Positions 52,455-62,022 of a DNA stretch of 64,000 bases are shown here, one piece after another (the first letter of the stretch is position 1; each line of letters starts with the position of its first letter). Below the pieces are notes generated by a model. It saw only the letters and a list, made by a program, of their open reading frames with translations. It did no database searches and was not told the origin of the DNA. This stretch comes from Bacteroidaceae bacterium (GTDB lineage Bacteria; Bacteroidota; Bacteroidia; Bacteroidales; Bacteroidaceae): contig JAGBTN010000012.1 in the NCBI GenBank assembly GCA_017631315.1, positions 124,001 through 188,000 of the forward strand, written 5' to 3'. The position numbers were made by a program, and so were the translations under genes.

Positions 52455-52985
52455 CTAAATCCTTATAGCCTTCTTAGTTGCATATACGCTGATGTTGTAG
52501 GTTGCTGTGAGTTTTATCTTATTATTATAGTGTTTCTTGATGTCTGTATCCGTTATTTCAGAGACAAAATCCACACCTTCTGTCTCACTATCATACACGA
52601 GTTCACCGTTTATGTATGATATTGTAGGTATGGCACATTTTTTTCAGGTACTACTGGTTCGTCTCCATCGCTCAACGCAACAATTATCCCGAAGCTACTC
52701 CAAGGAGCTGTTGACTTATATTTAATTATCGCCACCGCTGGAACGTGAAGGGTTGCATATTCTGGATATGATTTATCAAAGGCAGAGGTTTCTGTTTTGG
52801 CAATTTTTCGGCAAAGCAAAACACATCTTCTATGTTTTCACATTGAGCGAAAGCATTGTTTCCAATGTCTTTGACACTCTCAGGTATTGTTACTGTTGTT
52901 AGTTTCTTGCAGCCAATAAACGCCTCGCCAATAATAGTTACGCTGTTTGGTAATGCTATTGAAGTTAGGCTGCTAAATGTTTTGT
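52455..52985 (-). pseudogene. Broken BspA-like leucine-rich-repeat surface protein
   Basis: The minus strand reads BspA-type repeats (SLTSIALPNSVTIIGEAFIG, KLTTVTIPESVKDIGNNAFA), then shifts frame near 52800 into TSAFDKSYPEYATLHVPAVA. It shifts again near 52645 into ISYINGELVYDSETEGVDFV and ITDTDIKKHYNNKIKL, ending at TAG 52457-52455. Two frameshifts and a missing start make it a remnant of a Prevotella-type BspA surface protein. Intact relatives use VPxxxxxxYKSTxPWSxF as their closing unit, which is visible here. Confidence 0.75.
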
Positions 52986-53093
52986 ATTTGCAACTATCTT
53001 TATATCAATAACTTGTATGTTAAACGGCAGAATGGTGATGACGCAGGTTCTGCTGATGTAGTAGAAGATGAAGATTTGACGTTTTTAACTTTT
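52984..53093 (+). repeat. Diverged direct repeat, right copy
   Basis: An ungapped match to 46440-46549, about 78 of 109 bases identical in my hand alignment. The frame reads LYINNLYVKRQNGDDAGSAD and EDEDLTFLTFVN then stop. It abuts the BspA-like remnant. Confidence 0.6.
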
Positions 53094-53102
53094 GTAAACT
53101 AA

Positions 53103-53455
53103 AGCGAATTCAACAAGCAAGTACAAATTTACAACAAGTAATTAAAAACTCCTCAATTGGTGTTGAGAAATAGAGTTTTTTTCTTGGTCTAATATTGATT
53201 TTCGTTGCGATTACATTGATATTGTTGTCTTTTAGATGTTTTATTGGTGTTGACTTGGGTATATATTGTCTGATGAGTCCGTTTACATTCTCTATGGATC
53301 CTTTCTGCCATGATGAATACGGGCCTGTGAAGTAGACGGTGGTGTTCAACCCCATTGCTATTGCCTTGCGGTTGCAGAATTCCGTTCCGTTGTCTGTTGT
53401 TACAGTCATTAAGTCCTTACTATCCGAAACAGAATAATAATACCTTCTTAACCAG
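53103..53455 (-). pseudogene. IS30-family transposase remnant (C-terminal part)
   Basis: The frame 53409-53110 gives TVTTDNGTEFCNRKAIAMGL, VYFTGPYSSWQKGSIENVNG and LIRQYIPKSTPIKHL, which are the second Asp and the Glu regions of the IS30 DDE domain. The N-terminal half is missing; upstream only a short, unrelated-looking stretch remains. Inactive. The gap 53456-53621 holds a short frame MNDFWDSFGKKRDKNRKYHY but nothing certain. Confidence 0.8.
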
Positions 53456-53621
53456 CAGTACGTTTTATCTTCGAAGGCTGATTCTACAAAGGGAGATGTT
53501 GCTGTGCAAGATGTGAATCACAGACCTTCTTTGAACAATCTAAGACAAACATGTATAATGATACTTCCGATTCTTATCTCGTTTTTTACCAAATGAATCC
53601 CAAAAATCGTTCATCTTGAGT

Positions 53622-54074
53622 CTATCTACCTGTCTGTTTATGCAACAGTTCCATACATTTGAGACCGTGGTCTGTCTCTATGCCATAGTTTTGTGAACCG
53701 TCAAACCGAAACTCGCCTTGATGCTCTCCGTTTTCATCATGGAACTCGAACATTCCATGACCAAAATCAATGGAAATGAACTGCATTTTCCCGTCTTTGT
53801 TCACAATACTATAGATTTCTCTGAGCGACTTCGCATACTGTCGCTCAAAATCCGAAAGCTCCGCTTCATATGTGTAGTAATTACAACGGCATATCTCGCC
53901 TCCTATCTGCGACGCGTAGCCTTCTAGGGTATCACCTTTATGCCCCATCACCTTGTCGTGAAACTCATGGACGATTCTATTATCTGGAATAGCCGCAACT
54001 TTCTGCTTCGCAACATCCTGCGTTAAGCCATCCTCCATGAACTTTGCCTGCAACTCTCGTTTAAGTATATTCAA
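53622..54074 (-). CDS. Hypothetical protein, 150 aa, possibly truncated
   Basis: A charged protein (MNILKRELQAKFMEDGLTQD, HEFHDKVMGHKGDTLEGYAS, FISIDFGHGMFEFHDENGEH) ending GLKCMELLHKQTGR. No signal peptide or membrane helix is seen. I recognise no family. A MITE-like element lies directly upstream (54078-54212), so its 5' end may have been cut or its promoter replaced. It lies among mobile-element debris. Confidence 0.5.
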   Translation of the reverse strand: MNILKRELQAKFMEDGLTQDVAKQKVAAIPDNRIVHEFHDKVMGHKGDTLEGYASQIGGEICRCNYYTYEAELSDFERQYAKSLREIYSIVNKDGKMQFISIDFGHGMFEFHDENGEHQGEFRFDGSQNYGIETDHGLKCMELLHKQTGR

Positions 54075-54077
54075 TAT

Positions 54078-54212
54078 TATTGGTGTCCGCTAAAAGTTGA
54101 GAGTACCCGAATTATGTGTCTGAATTGCCGATAAACAGGCATTACGGATTCTTTTTTCAAAAAGTAAGCCCCATTCATTCTTCATCTCCATCATTTTTAG
54201 CGGACACCAATA
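54078..54212. mobile_element. 135-bp MITE-like element with perfect 18-bp terminal inverted repeats
   Basis: TATTGGTGTCCGCTAAAA (54078-54095) and its exact complement TTTTAGCGGACACCAATA (54195-54212) bound 99 bases of sequence without a transposase. Both ends finish in TA, which could be a TA target duplication. The rest of 54213-54423 shows no gene. Confidence 0.7.
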
Positions 54213-54423
54213 GTTTTTTTCAATGCACTTCATGCCTAGCTGCCTAGCATTTCCTATGCTGTAGTCATAAAAGGAGAAGGACTGCACAAATCCCTGATGA
54301 AATAATCATGGATTGGTGCAGTCAACAGAATGTAGGATTTATTCGGACAAAGTTAACAAAAGCAACAAAAGTAAATTTGCAACAATATTACTCGAAGACC
54401 AATGGAATACTGTCAAGATATGT

Positions 54424-57400
54424 TCAAACTTCTGCTTTATATCCTACATTATTGTTGCATCGCATCAGTCGCATGTTTTTTTGAGTTGAGAGATTAAGGA
54501 AAATCGGCATTACGAGCACGAGGGCTACGATGGAAAAGAGCAGCCCACCTGTAGAGCCTACGGCAAAGGAATACCAGAAGGGGGAGTCTTTTCCATCAAT
54601 GAAAAATGGAACAAGACCAAGGATGGTAGAGAGGACGGTCAGGAATACCGCCGTTATTTTGTGGCTATATGCTCTTATATATGTTCTCAGTGGCGTTACA
54701 GAAGGATAGGTTGCCTTCAGATTCCTGTATTCACAGACAATATAGATGCCTGCATTCACCGTCAGGCCACTCAGCAATACCATAGAGGCAAAGCCGCCTG
54801 TCCCGAATTCCACTCCTGATAGCCAGTATGTGAGGAATGTGCCAATGAAGGAAACTGGGATGAGAGATATGATGGCAAGCGGCAGTCTGAGCGATTCAAA
54901 CAGGATGCTGCATACAAAGAATATGATGATGATAATGAGTCCTAATAACCAATACTGTGTCCCTTTATCCTGATAATAGCCGTATGAGGTGTTTCTGCAT
55001 TTGTAGCCGACAGGCATCTTCTGATTGAACTCCTCTGTTATGCGCTTAATGTAACGGCTGGTGTAAGTGTAGCTTCCCAAGATATTGAAGGCCACACGCA
55101 GTACATACTCCTGATTCTCCCGGGGAATACAGTTCTTCGCCTCCCGTCTCTCTATCGTCATGAAGTCTGATACACGGTTCTCCTTGTCACCAACCTTCAA
55201 GAAAGAGTTATTCAAACGCCATAGGTCAAACTTGTCCTGCCATGCAGACTTCAGATACATGTCCGAGGAGAAGTGCGTGTCTCTGTAGCGGTCAATGTCT
55301 CTTCCTGTAAGAACCTCGCGCAACTTACCATGAGCGGCAGGGAGGTCAAAGTCATAGAGTGCCATCCTCTCCTTGTCATAGCGCATATATAGCTCGTCCT
55401 CCTGATTCTCATGTCCTGGCGTTTCTATTATCAAGTCAACCACACGGTTGTTCTTTCGCATCTCATCACACATGTCCTCAGCGATGCGATACAGACGGTC
55501 ATAATTATAACCTGCTATCTCTATCCTGTTGGAACGATACTGAAGGTTCAATGAGTTACTGAAACCTCTCTCGCTGACTCCGCTCGTGCTCCAGTCGGCA
55601 CCGCCTATGGAGATAACCTTGCCGATAACTTTATTTTCCAACAGATAGGGGAAAGAGGTGTGTTTGTACTCCTCCTTGAATTCGACTGTCACCGTTGCCC
55701 CCCATCCCTCTACACGCGTTTCAAAGCGCTCTATCTCAGAGAAGCCGGCAAGGAAGTTCTCCAGTATCACGACTTTCTCATTGAGCTGTGCTGCCGTACC
55801 GCCCAATGGCATCTGGGCACGGATGTTCAGGCGTATCTCTTTCTCATCGTTACGACTATAAGTATTCTCAGAAAGCGACTCAGAGAATAACCGCATGGTA
55901 CCACCGAACACTTTTGACAACGGCTCCTTGCAGTCCCTCTGGAAAAAGTCACTTCCAAATGTCGCATTGTAGGCACGTTCGTACCAAGGCTTTGAAACAG
56001 TATCTTCCTGTGGCATTCCGTAGTATCGGTCACCACTCTCCCCCCATTTTGTCGGCAGTGCATGGAAAGGGATTCCGAATGCCAAGATTATCAGTATAAA
56101 GTATATCCACTTGCGTTTCTGGGTGAAGCGGATATAACGGAGATAGAATCGGTTCCACCATCTTGCAAAACGCAGATGTCTTACCCTACCCTGCTGACGA
56201 CTGTGATAGCCCAACTGGTCTATCAGCGCCGGAGCAAATAACCAGCTGACCACGAGAGCAACAGAAAGGTTGATAATGATGATCCAGGCAAAATCATACA
56301 GGTCCTTTTGCAGGAAATCGGGCAGCCACAGGACGACTATCAATGAGCCGATGGTTGTAAGCAGTGCTGCCAATATCGCCAAGAAGGCTTTTCTGTTGTG
56401 GTAATAGCTGTAGTGGTCCACCATCACGACGGCTGCATCAATGACCATACCTAACGATACGGTGATGCCTGCCAGTGAATAGATGTGCAGACGTATGTCA
56501 AAGACATAATAACAGATGACAGCCAAGGCAAGGTTGGCTGCGAGTGTAAGCATCATGATGAGCAGGTAACGCCAATCACGACGTACCAGCCAGACGAAAA
56601 TCAGCAAGATGAACAGCGACAGCGTAGAGCGCCAGATGAGTTTGTTCAACTCACTCTCTTTCTCTTCTGCCCCATCGTGCGTCAGCGTCAGATACACGCC
56701 ACCGCGCAGCCCTTTCTCTATCTCTGCTATTTTCTTCCTAAGTGTCCTTGACAAGGTGATTTTGTTCACATCAGCATCTACATGTATATTCAGGTAGATG
56801 GTGTTCAGCCCGTTCACCCTATAGTAACTGCCTGGCAGACGGTCTTTATATTCGTAGGTGGCGAGGTCACCCAAATAAACCGTCTTGCCATCCACTGCTC
56901 CTATTGGCATCTCCTCTAACGGCTTACCGAATTTCTCGGTGGTAAGATAGAGCGTGCGCTTCTCTTTCTGTCCGCTTGGATGCAGTTCGCCTACCACATC
57001 ACTTTTGCCAAGGAATGACCTTATGCCATTCTCTATGTCGCCTGCAGAGAGCCCATAACTGGATAGGATGAACGGATCGTAGGTTATGACAATGTACTTG
57101 CTGCGTCCTCCTGTCACTTCAACACGCTTCACCTCATCAATCTGGCGAAGAGTCGGCTCCACTTGACGCTCAATGTACTCTTTCAACTGTTCATCACTGA
57201 GGTTCGAGTTAACACGGTAGCTTAGTAATACTTGTGTCGTTTCCTTCCGCTGGTTCTCGTTTACTACCTCGCCGCCTGACAACTCAGGATAGCTCACGCC
57301 TTCCGGTAATTGTTTCCTTATTTGTCTGAGCAGGGAGGCAATCTCAAATTTCGTGGCTGACACGTCGGCATTCTTCTTCAACTCTATGGTCACCCTGCCA

Positions 57401-57750
57401 CTGCCGAAGTACGATTCCGATTTCACGCGTTCCACACCACGCACAGCCGAGACAAGGCCTTCTATTCTGGACGTGACATTCTGCTCTATCACCTTGGCCG
57501 ATGCCCCACGCCACGAATACCACACACTGAGCGTCTTCCCCTGGCGCGGTCGCGGCTGGTCGGCCACGTCTATCCTGGGAATGAGCGCACAGCCTATCAC
57601 CATCAGCACGGCCAGCAGGAGTAGCAGCGTGAAACGCGGCACCTCGAAACGCGGCACGCGGCGATCGGCATCGCCGCACGCGGAATTGTCCGTCGCCGCA
57701 CGCGGAGTTTCCCATCGCCGCACGCGGAGTTTTTTTATCTCGTTCATCAT
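54424..57750 (-). CDS. RND-family efflux pump (AcrB/CusA type), second pump gene
   Basis: A 1108-aa inner-membrane proton antiporter. The usual twelve helices are seen, including FILLIFVWLVRRDWRYLLIM, GITVSLGMVIDAAVVMVDHY (the region of proton-relay Asp residues) and FASMVLLSGLTVNAGIYIVC. Two large periplasmic loops follow helices 1 and 7. The first 38 residues (KKLRVRRWETPRAATDNSAC, GDADRRVPRFEVPRF) are an unusual extension encoded by tandem 22-bp repeats. It lies 16 bases after the other RND gene, so the two may form a mixed trimer like MdtB/MdtC. Confidence 0.9.
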   Translation of the reverse strand: MMNEIKKLRVRRWETPRAATDNSACGDADRRVPRFEVPRFTLLLLLAVLMVIGCALIPRIDVADQPRPRQGKTLSVWYSWRGASAKVIEQNVTSRIEGLVSAVRGVERVKSESYFGSGRVTIELKKNADVSATKFEIASLLRQIRKQLPEGVSYPELSGGEVVNENQRKETTQVLLSYRVNSNLSDEQLKEYIERQVEPTLRQIDEVKRVEVTGGRSKYIVITYDPFILSSYGLSAGDIENGIRSFLGKSDVVGELHPSGQKEKRTLYLTTEKFGKPLEEMPIGAVDGKTVYLGDLATYEYKDRLPGSYYRVNGLNTIYLNIHVDADVNKITLSRTLRKKIAEIEKGLRGGVYLTLTHDGAEEKESELNKLIWRSTLSLFILLIFVWLVRRDWRYLLIMMLTLAANLALAVICYYVFDIRLHIYSLAGITVSLGMVIDAAVVMVDHYSYYHNRKAFLAILAALLTTIGSLIVVLWLPDFLQKDLYDFAWIIIINLSVALVVSWLFAPALIDQLGYHSRQQGRVRHLRFARWWNRFYLRYIRFTQKRKWIYFILIILAFGIPFHALPTKWGESGDRYYGMPQEDTVSKPWYERAYNATFGSDFFQRDCKEPLSKVFGGTMRLFSESLSENTYSRNDEKEIRLNIRAQMPLGGTAAQLNEKVVILENFLAGFSEIERFETRVEGWGATVTVEFKEEYKHTSFPYLLENKVIGKVISIGGADWSTSGVSERGFSNSLNLQYRSNRIEIAGYNYDRLYRIAEDMCDEMRKNNRVVDLIIETPGHENQEDELYMRYDKERMALYDFDLPAAHGKLREVLTGRDIDRYRDTHFSSDMYLKSAWQDKFDLWRLNNSFLKVGDKENRVSDFMTIERREAKNCIPRENQEYVLRVAFNILGSYTYTSRYIKRITEEFNQKMPVGYKCRNTSYGYYQDKGTQYWLLGLIIIIIFFVCSILFESLRLPLAIISLIPVSFIGTFLTYWLSGVEFGTGGFASMVLLSGLTVNAGIYIVCEYRNLKATYPSVTPLRTYIRAYSHKITAVFLTVLSTILGLVPFFIDGKDSPFWYSFAVGSTGGLLFSIVALVLVMPIFLNLSTQKNMRLMRCNNNVGYKAEV

Positions 57751-57766
57751 TCTTAATCCTTAACGC

Positions 57767-60700
57767 TTAACTCTTCATTCTTAACTTCGCAATAAGGTAG
57801 TACAGCATAGGAATGAAGAACAGACTGACTGCCGTTCCTATGGTCATGCCTATGATCAAGGTCAGCGACAGCGGGTATTGTATGGCAGCACCCATGCTGC
57901 CATGACTGAGGAAAGGAAGCAGGGCGAGAATGGTGGTCAGCGAGGTCATGACGATGGGGCGCAAGCGTCTTTGGCCGGCTTCCATAATGGCACGTATCAA
58001 TCCTTTATGTGTGCCTGATTTCAGATGTGGGCTGTGATTGATGGTGTCTATCTTCAGGATAGAGTCGTTGATGATGATACCGCTCATTACAACCAAGCCT
58101 GTCATAGACATCAGGTTAAGCGACTCACCCAATATCCACAGTCCAACCAATACGAAGAATACATCCACTACCATCTCCAGAAGTATGACAAGGGGTTGTA
58201 CCAGGCTCTCAAACTGTGCTGCAAGGATAAAGTAAAGCAGCGCTAGAGCTACGGCAAGCACGACGGATAGCTCACTAATGAGCATACGACTGGAGAAATA
58301 GCCTCCAGCGAAGCTTGCGCTGTACTGACTCTGCGGCCTGTGGATGTATTCGTTTACAAAAGTCATTACCTCCTCTACTTCCCTGTCCTTGGCATTCAGG
58401 CTGAGGGTATAGAACTCTCCTCCGTTTCCTGCCTGAAGACGCTTGTAGTCCTCACCCTTGGCTTCACGTACCAAATAGGAGATAGGAATGTCGGTCCCGT
58501 CAGCATTTTTTACGCACTCTGCCAAGATATGTCTCTCCACACCCGTAAATGACATGGCACCGGAAAGCATTTTGACTGGTACCGACTGCGCTCCTTCGTT
58601 GATACTGAATACGGTGCCTCTGCTGACCAGTTCCCGAAGTCTGCGGTACAGAGCATCATAACTTACCTTATATATTGCCATCTGCTCCATGTCAGCTACA
58701 TAGCGGATGTTCGTCTCTGTCATGACGGGGGAAATCTCGAGATTCGGGAAGTGTCGGAGCAGGGTGTCCCTGAAGGCTCGCGAGGCATCTGTTGTTGGAC
58801 GCCTGCCTTCTCTGTTCTGCAGGTGTATCTCCAAATCCGCTTCATCGGTCGAGAATATCAGATTATACAGATTGCCAGGCTCGCCGTATTCTGCCGATGC
58901 CTGCGGATAATGTTGCTGTAAATAGGCTGTGCATTGTCGCTTTATTTTATCAAGGTGCTCCGAATCTGCTGCCTTCAGATAGACAACGGCTTCCGACGAT
59001 GTGATGTCCTTTGTATGTGCCAGCATGAACTCCTGTGCGCCTATCATACTTGTAGATGTCTGTACGTCTTCCTTGATGGCACCCATCATACCGGCTATCC
59101 TTCTGTCGTTCTCTTGTGCTGAGATGTTGCTGTTCCAGTCGATGGTGAGCAATGTGTCATACTGTGCCACCTTCGGCATACGCTCTTTCTCAATATGCAG
59201 GAGGAGGATGCCCATAAGAGGGATGCTTATGACAAACAGGGCTAAGACCAGTCGCGTGTGACGTAGCATCCACTTCAGGACTGCTTCATAACACTTCACG
59301 CCACCCGGAAGCTTTAGCCCAACGAAGTTTACCTTTTCGCCTTTTATCTCCTTAACCTTTTCGCCATTTTTATGCAACACCATATAATAAACTGGTATCA
59401 CAACTGTTGCCACCAGTAAGGAAGCAAAGAGGGCTGTCGTAATACCCATTGCCTGATCATAGAACAAGGCTCCTGCCGTTCCGCTTAGGAAGATAAGCGG
59501 CAGGAAGACTGAACAGGTGGTCAACACGGAGGACAGCATGGGAGTAAACACCTCCCGTGTACTGCGTACGACAACTCCTTCTAACTCTTCTTTTGTTGGT
59601 ATCCTTGGTGTCTGTGCCGTGATATTATCCACCACTATAATAGCGTTGTCCACCATCATGCCTACACCTAATATCAGTCCTGAGAGTGAAATAACATTCA
59701 TACTGATGCCTAACAGGTAGAAGCACAGGATGGTTATTATCAGTGAGAGGGGGATGGAGAGCACGACAAGCAGAGAGAGTCGCCACTTCTTCATGAAGAG
59801 CATAAGCACTAAGCAAGCCATTAGGGCACCCATGTAAAGATTGCCTTTCAGGTTCTCTATGGTAAACTGAAGCAGACGAGTCTGGTCACGTGTCAGCTGG
59901 AAGTTGATGTCAGGATATTCCTTCCGCATATCGTCTAACAGTTCGTCCATGCTCTGCTTCAGTTCCTCCATCCTGGCATCGTTCTGCTTGATGATTGCCA
60001 TGGTAACACACTCCTTGCCATCATGTCTTACCAGTCCGTTGCGGGTAGCAATATGCTCCTCTATGCTGCATACGTCCTTTAGTTGGAAAAGCCGCCCTTG
60101 ATGATTGATGTAGATATCCTCTATGTCCTTCCTCGTGAGGAGCTGGGAATCAAAGTGGATGTTGTACCTGTAGATGCCATCCACGATGCTCAGGGCTTCA
60201 AGCGTGATATTGTTACGCTTGATGGCACTCTCGATGTCCGAAACGCTCATGCCCATTGCCTGCAGCTTTTCATTGTCAGGAATGCAGTCTATCTCCGTAC
60301 CGACTGTGCCGCTGACATCCACCATCGCTGTCTGCGGCAGTTGCTCGATGCGTTTTACTACGACATTCCTGGCGAACTTGGATAGTTGGGCGAACTTGGA
60401 CGTTCCGCCTGCGCCTGAGGCTTTAGCCGAAGAATCTGCAAGCGTGAGGTCAAGGAAGAAGGCTGGAATATCCATTGCACTTGCCTTCATCACCTTGGGA
60501 CGCTCCATATCCTTTGGCATCTGGTTCATGGCACGGTCCACCTTCTCGTTGACCTCTATGAAGAGAAGGTTTACATTGCTGCCTGGCTCAAAAGTCATCC
60601 TGACACTGCCGGCATCCATTCGCGACTCGGAACGGATGTCGGTTATGCCTGTCACTTGCATCAGACGACCTCTGAGCGGAGATACAACATTCCGCTCCAC

Positions 60701-60868
60701 TTCCTGGGCAGAATACCCGGGCATACTCACTTGCACGGTTATCTGTGGGATGTCAATGTCCGGCATCAAAGAGACGGGGATGTGCCTGAGCGACAGTATG
60801 CCTATCACCGTCAGGGCGATGATGCACATGGTGACGGCTATAGGACGACGGAGAATTATTTTCAACAT
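57767..60868 (-). CDS. RND-family efflux pump (AcrB type), first pump gene
   Basis: A 1033-aa pump starting LKIILRRPIAVTMCIIALTV, typical for the family. It has RHIPVSLMPDIDIPQITVQV, GLILGVGMMVDNAIIVVDNI (proton-relay Asp pair) and FFVLVGLWILGESLNLMSMT near the C-terminus. The periplasmic loops hold the substrate-binding and funnel domains. It is encoded between the beta-propeller lipoprotein (17 bases upstream) and the second RND gene. The pump acts with the membrane-fusion and TolC-like proteins of the same operon. Substrate unknown. Confidence 0.93.
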   Translation of the reverse strand: MLKIILRRPIAVTMCIIALTVIGILSLRHIPVSLMPDIDIPQITVQVSMPGYSAQEVERNVVSPLRGRLMQVTGITDIRSESRMDAGSVRMTFEPGSNVNLLFIEVNEKVDRAMNQMPKDMERPKVMKASAMDIPAFFLDLTLADSSAKASGAGGTSKFAQLSKFARNVVVKRIEQLPQTAMVDVSGTVGTEIDCIPDNEKLQAMGMSVSDIESAIKRNNITLEALSIVDGIYRYNIHFDSQLLTRKDIEDIYINHQGRLFQLKDVCSIEEHIATRNGLVRHDGKECVTMAIIKQNDARMEELKQSMDELLDDMRKEYPDINFQLTRDQTRLLQFTIENLKGNLYMGALMACLVLMLFMKKWRLSLLVVLSIPLSLIITILCFYLLGISMNVISLSGLILGVGMMVDNAIIVVDNITAQTPRIPTKEELEGVVVRSTREVFTPMLSSVLTTCSVFLPLIFLSGTAGALFYDQAMGITTALFASLLVATVVIPVYYMVLHKNGEKVKEIKGEKVNFVGLKLPGGVKCYEAVLKWMLRHTRLVLALFVISIPLMGILLLHIEKERMPKVAQYDTLLTIDWNSNISAQENDRRIAGMMGAIKEDVQTSTSMIGAQEFMLAHTKDITSSEAVVYLKAADSEHLDKIKRQCTAYLQQHYPQASAEYGEPGNLYNLIFSTDEADLEIHLQNREGRRPTTDASRAFRDTLLRHFPNLEISPVMTETNIRYVADMEQMAIYKVSYDALYRRLRELVSRGTVFSINEGAQSVPVKMLSGAMSFTGVERHILAECVKNADGTDIPISYLVREAKGEDYKRLQAGNGGEFYTLSLNAKDREVEEVMTFVNEYIHRPQSQYSASFAGGYFSSRMLISELSVVLAVALALLYFILAAQFESLVQPLVILLEMVVDVFFVLVGLWILGESLNLMSMTGLVVMSGIIINDSILKIDTINHSPHLKSGTHKGLIRAIMEAGQRRLRPIVMTSLTTILALLPFLSHGSMGAAIQYPLSLTLIIGMTIGTAVSLFFIPMLYYLIAKLRMKS

Positions 60869-60885
60869 AAAAGAAATAAACAGCT

Positions 60886-61971
60886 TTAAATGATATGTAT
60901 TTTAATTTTTAGCATTTTATTGTCAGAATCCAATATATATAACACTTCATTTAATTCATCGTAATCAAAATGATTAAATTTTATTTCAGAATTAATTGCA
61001 CCAATAGGATTGCCAGACCAATCAAAAAATAGAATTGCAGGGGCATATTCCTCTTCTGATTGGAAAGTGCGCTCTGTAATATCATATTTTAACACAGCAA
61101 AGCCAAAATTGTAGGTTCTCAAATCAGCAAACACATATTTTCGATTATATCTTGAAGTTGATAGTATATCACTTAATTTATCTAGCTCTTTGCCAATACA
61201 TAGAGTATATTCTATATTATTATTTAATGAATAGATATTTATATAATTCATACCAATCATTGCTTCTATAATATATTCTCTAGAGGGTGAAATAGAAATC
61301 AAGGAGGACATTATGTTAAAATCTTCATTTATTGGTATTTCAAAGTTATTCAACTTTTGGACAGCATGATTTGTTTGAATCCCTTCACGCGTGATTATTG
61401 AACGATTCTGGTGCGTTTCCATTTCATCAATATTACGCACAAGCAATAGGGTATCACTAATGGTTTTTGCCCAAAAAGCAGAATGTGGAATCTCAGAATA
61501 GAAATTTAATCCTTTCAAACTCGCATGTTTTTCTATAATTGTTTTAGTAATATTTAGTTTAAATAAACCTCCTGTTCCTGAATCATATATGTTTGCATAT
61601 AAAGAATCATTTTTACACTCAAATGTAGTCTGCAATGTCAAATTTATGCCATACAAAAATTCACCTTTGGCTTTTCCTTTATCTAAATATCGCCCATATG
61701 ATTTCATCGATTTTAAAGAAATAATATCTAACAAGCCATTTTCTTGATTTGTATCTACAAACAAAAGAGAATCTACAATAATAAAATTTTTTAAATAATA
61801 ATCTGGCATTTTTACAGATTGCATATTGCTCCTTTTCAATGTTTGTATTTCCGGGAATAAATAAGCCTTTTTCACATCATGCAATGTCATATACTCTTGA
61901 TTGACATCAACCTTATTCTGGCAACCGGCAAATACTATAAATATAACTATAACATATACTATTCGTTTCAT
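60886..61971 (-). CDS. 6-bladed beta-propeller lipoprotein (BF3164 type)
   Basis: I choose the ATG at 61971 (MKRIVYVIVIFIVFAGCQNK), which gives a lipobox (IVFAGC) and 361 aa. The rest has propeller-like repeats of beta strands (FIIVDSLLFVDTNQENGLLD, NDSLYANIYDSGTGGLFKLN, EYIIEAMIGMNYINIYSLNN, YDELNEVLYILDSDNKMLKI). Such lipoproteins regularly neighbour NVEALA genes in Bacteroidales, as they do here. It may bind or display the NVEALA product at the cell surface. That role is inference. Confidence 0.8.
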   Translation of the reverse strand: MKRIVYVIVIFIVFAGCQNKVDVNQEYMTLHDVKKAYLFPEIQTLKRSNMQSVKMPDYYLKNFIIVDSLLFVDTNQENGLLDIISLKSMKSYGRYLDKGKAKGEFLYGINLTLQTTFECKNDSLYANIYDSGTGGLFKLNITKTIIEKHASLKGLNFYSEIPHSAFWAKTISDTLLLVRNIDEMETHQNRSIITREGIQTNHAVQKLNNFEIPINEDFNIMSSLISISPSREYIIEAMIGMNYINIYSLNNNIEYTLCIGKELDKLSDILSTSRYNRKYVFADLRTYNFGFAVLKYDITERTFQSEEEYAPAILFFDWSGNPIGAINSEIKFNHFDYDELNEVLYILDSDNKMLKIKIHII

Positions 61972-61985
61972 TGTATATCTTTTTT

Positions 61986-62018
61986 TGGGGGTTGTTTCAT
62001 TAAATGAAACAACCCCCA
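61986..62018. promoter_or_regulatory. Long perfect hairpin between the NVEALA and propeller genes
   Basis: GGGGGTTGTTTCAT (about 61988-62001) pairs with ATGAAACAACCCCC (about 62005-62018). On the minus strand it lies just after the NVEALA stop and is followed by A7 rather than a T-run. It more likely stabilises the NVEALA transcript or attenuates downstream expression than ends transcription completely. Confidence 0.6.
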
Positions 62019-62022
62019 TTTA

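Noticed and set aside
54090-54287. 65-codon minus-strand ORF across the MITE-like element
   Set aside because: It reads through the terminal inverted repeats and resembles no protein; likely non-coding.
61978-62020. Rho-independent terminator for the NVEALA gene
   Set aside because: The hairpin is strong, but on the coding strand it is followed by A7, not T; termination is therefore not supported.
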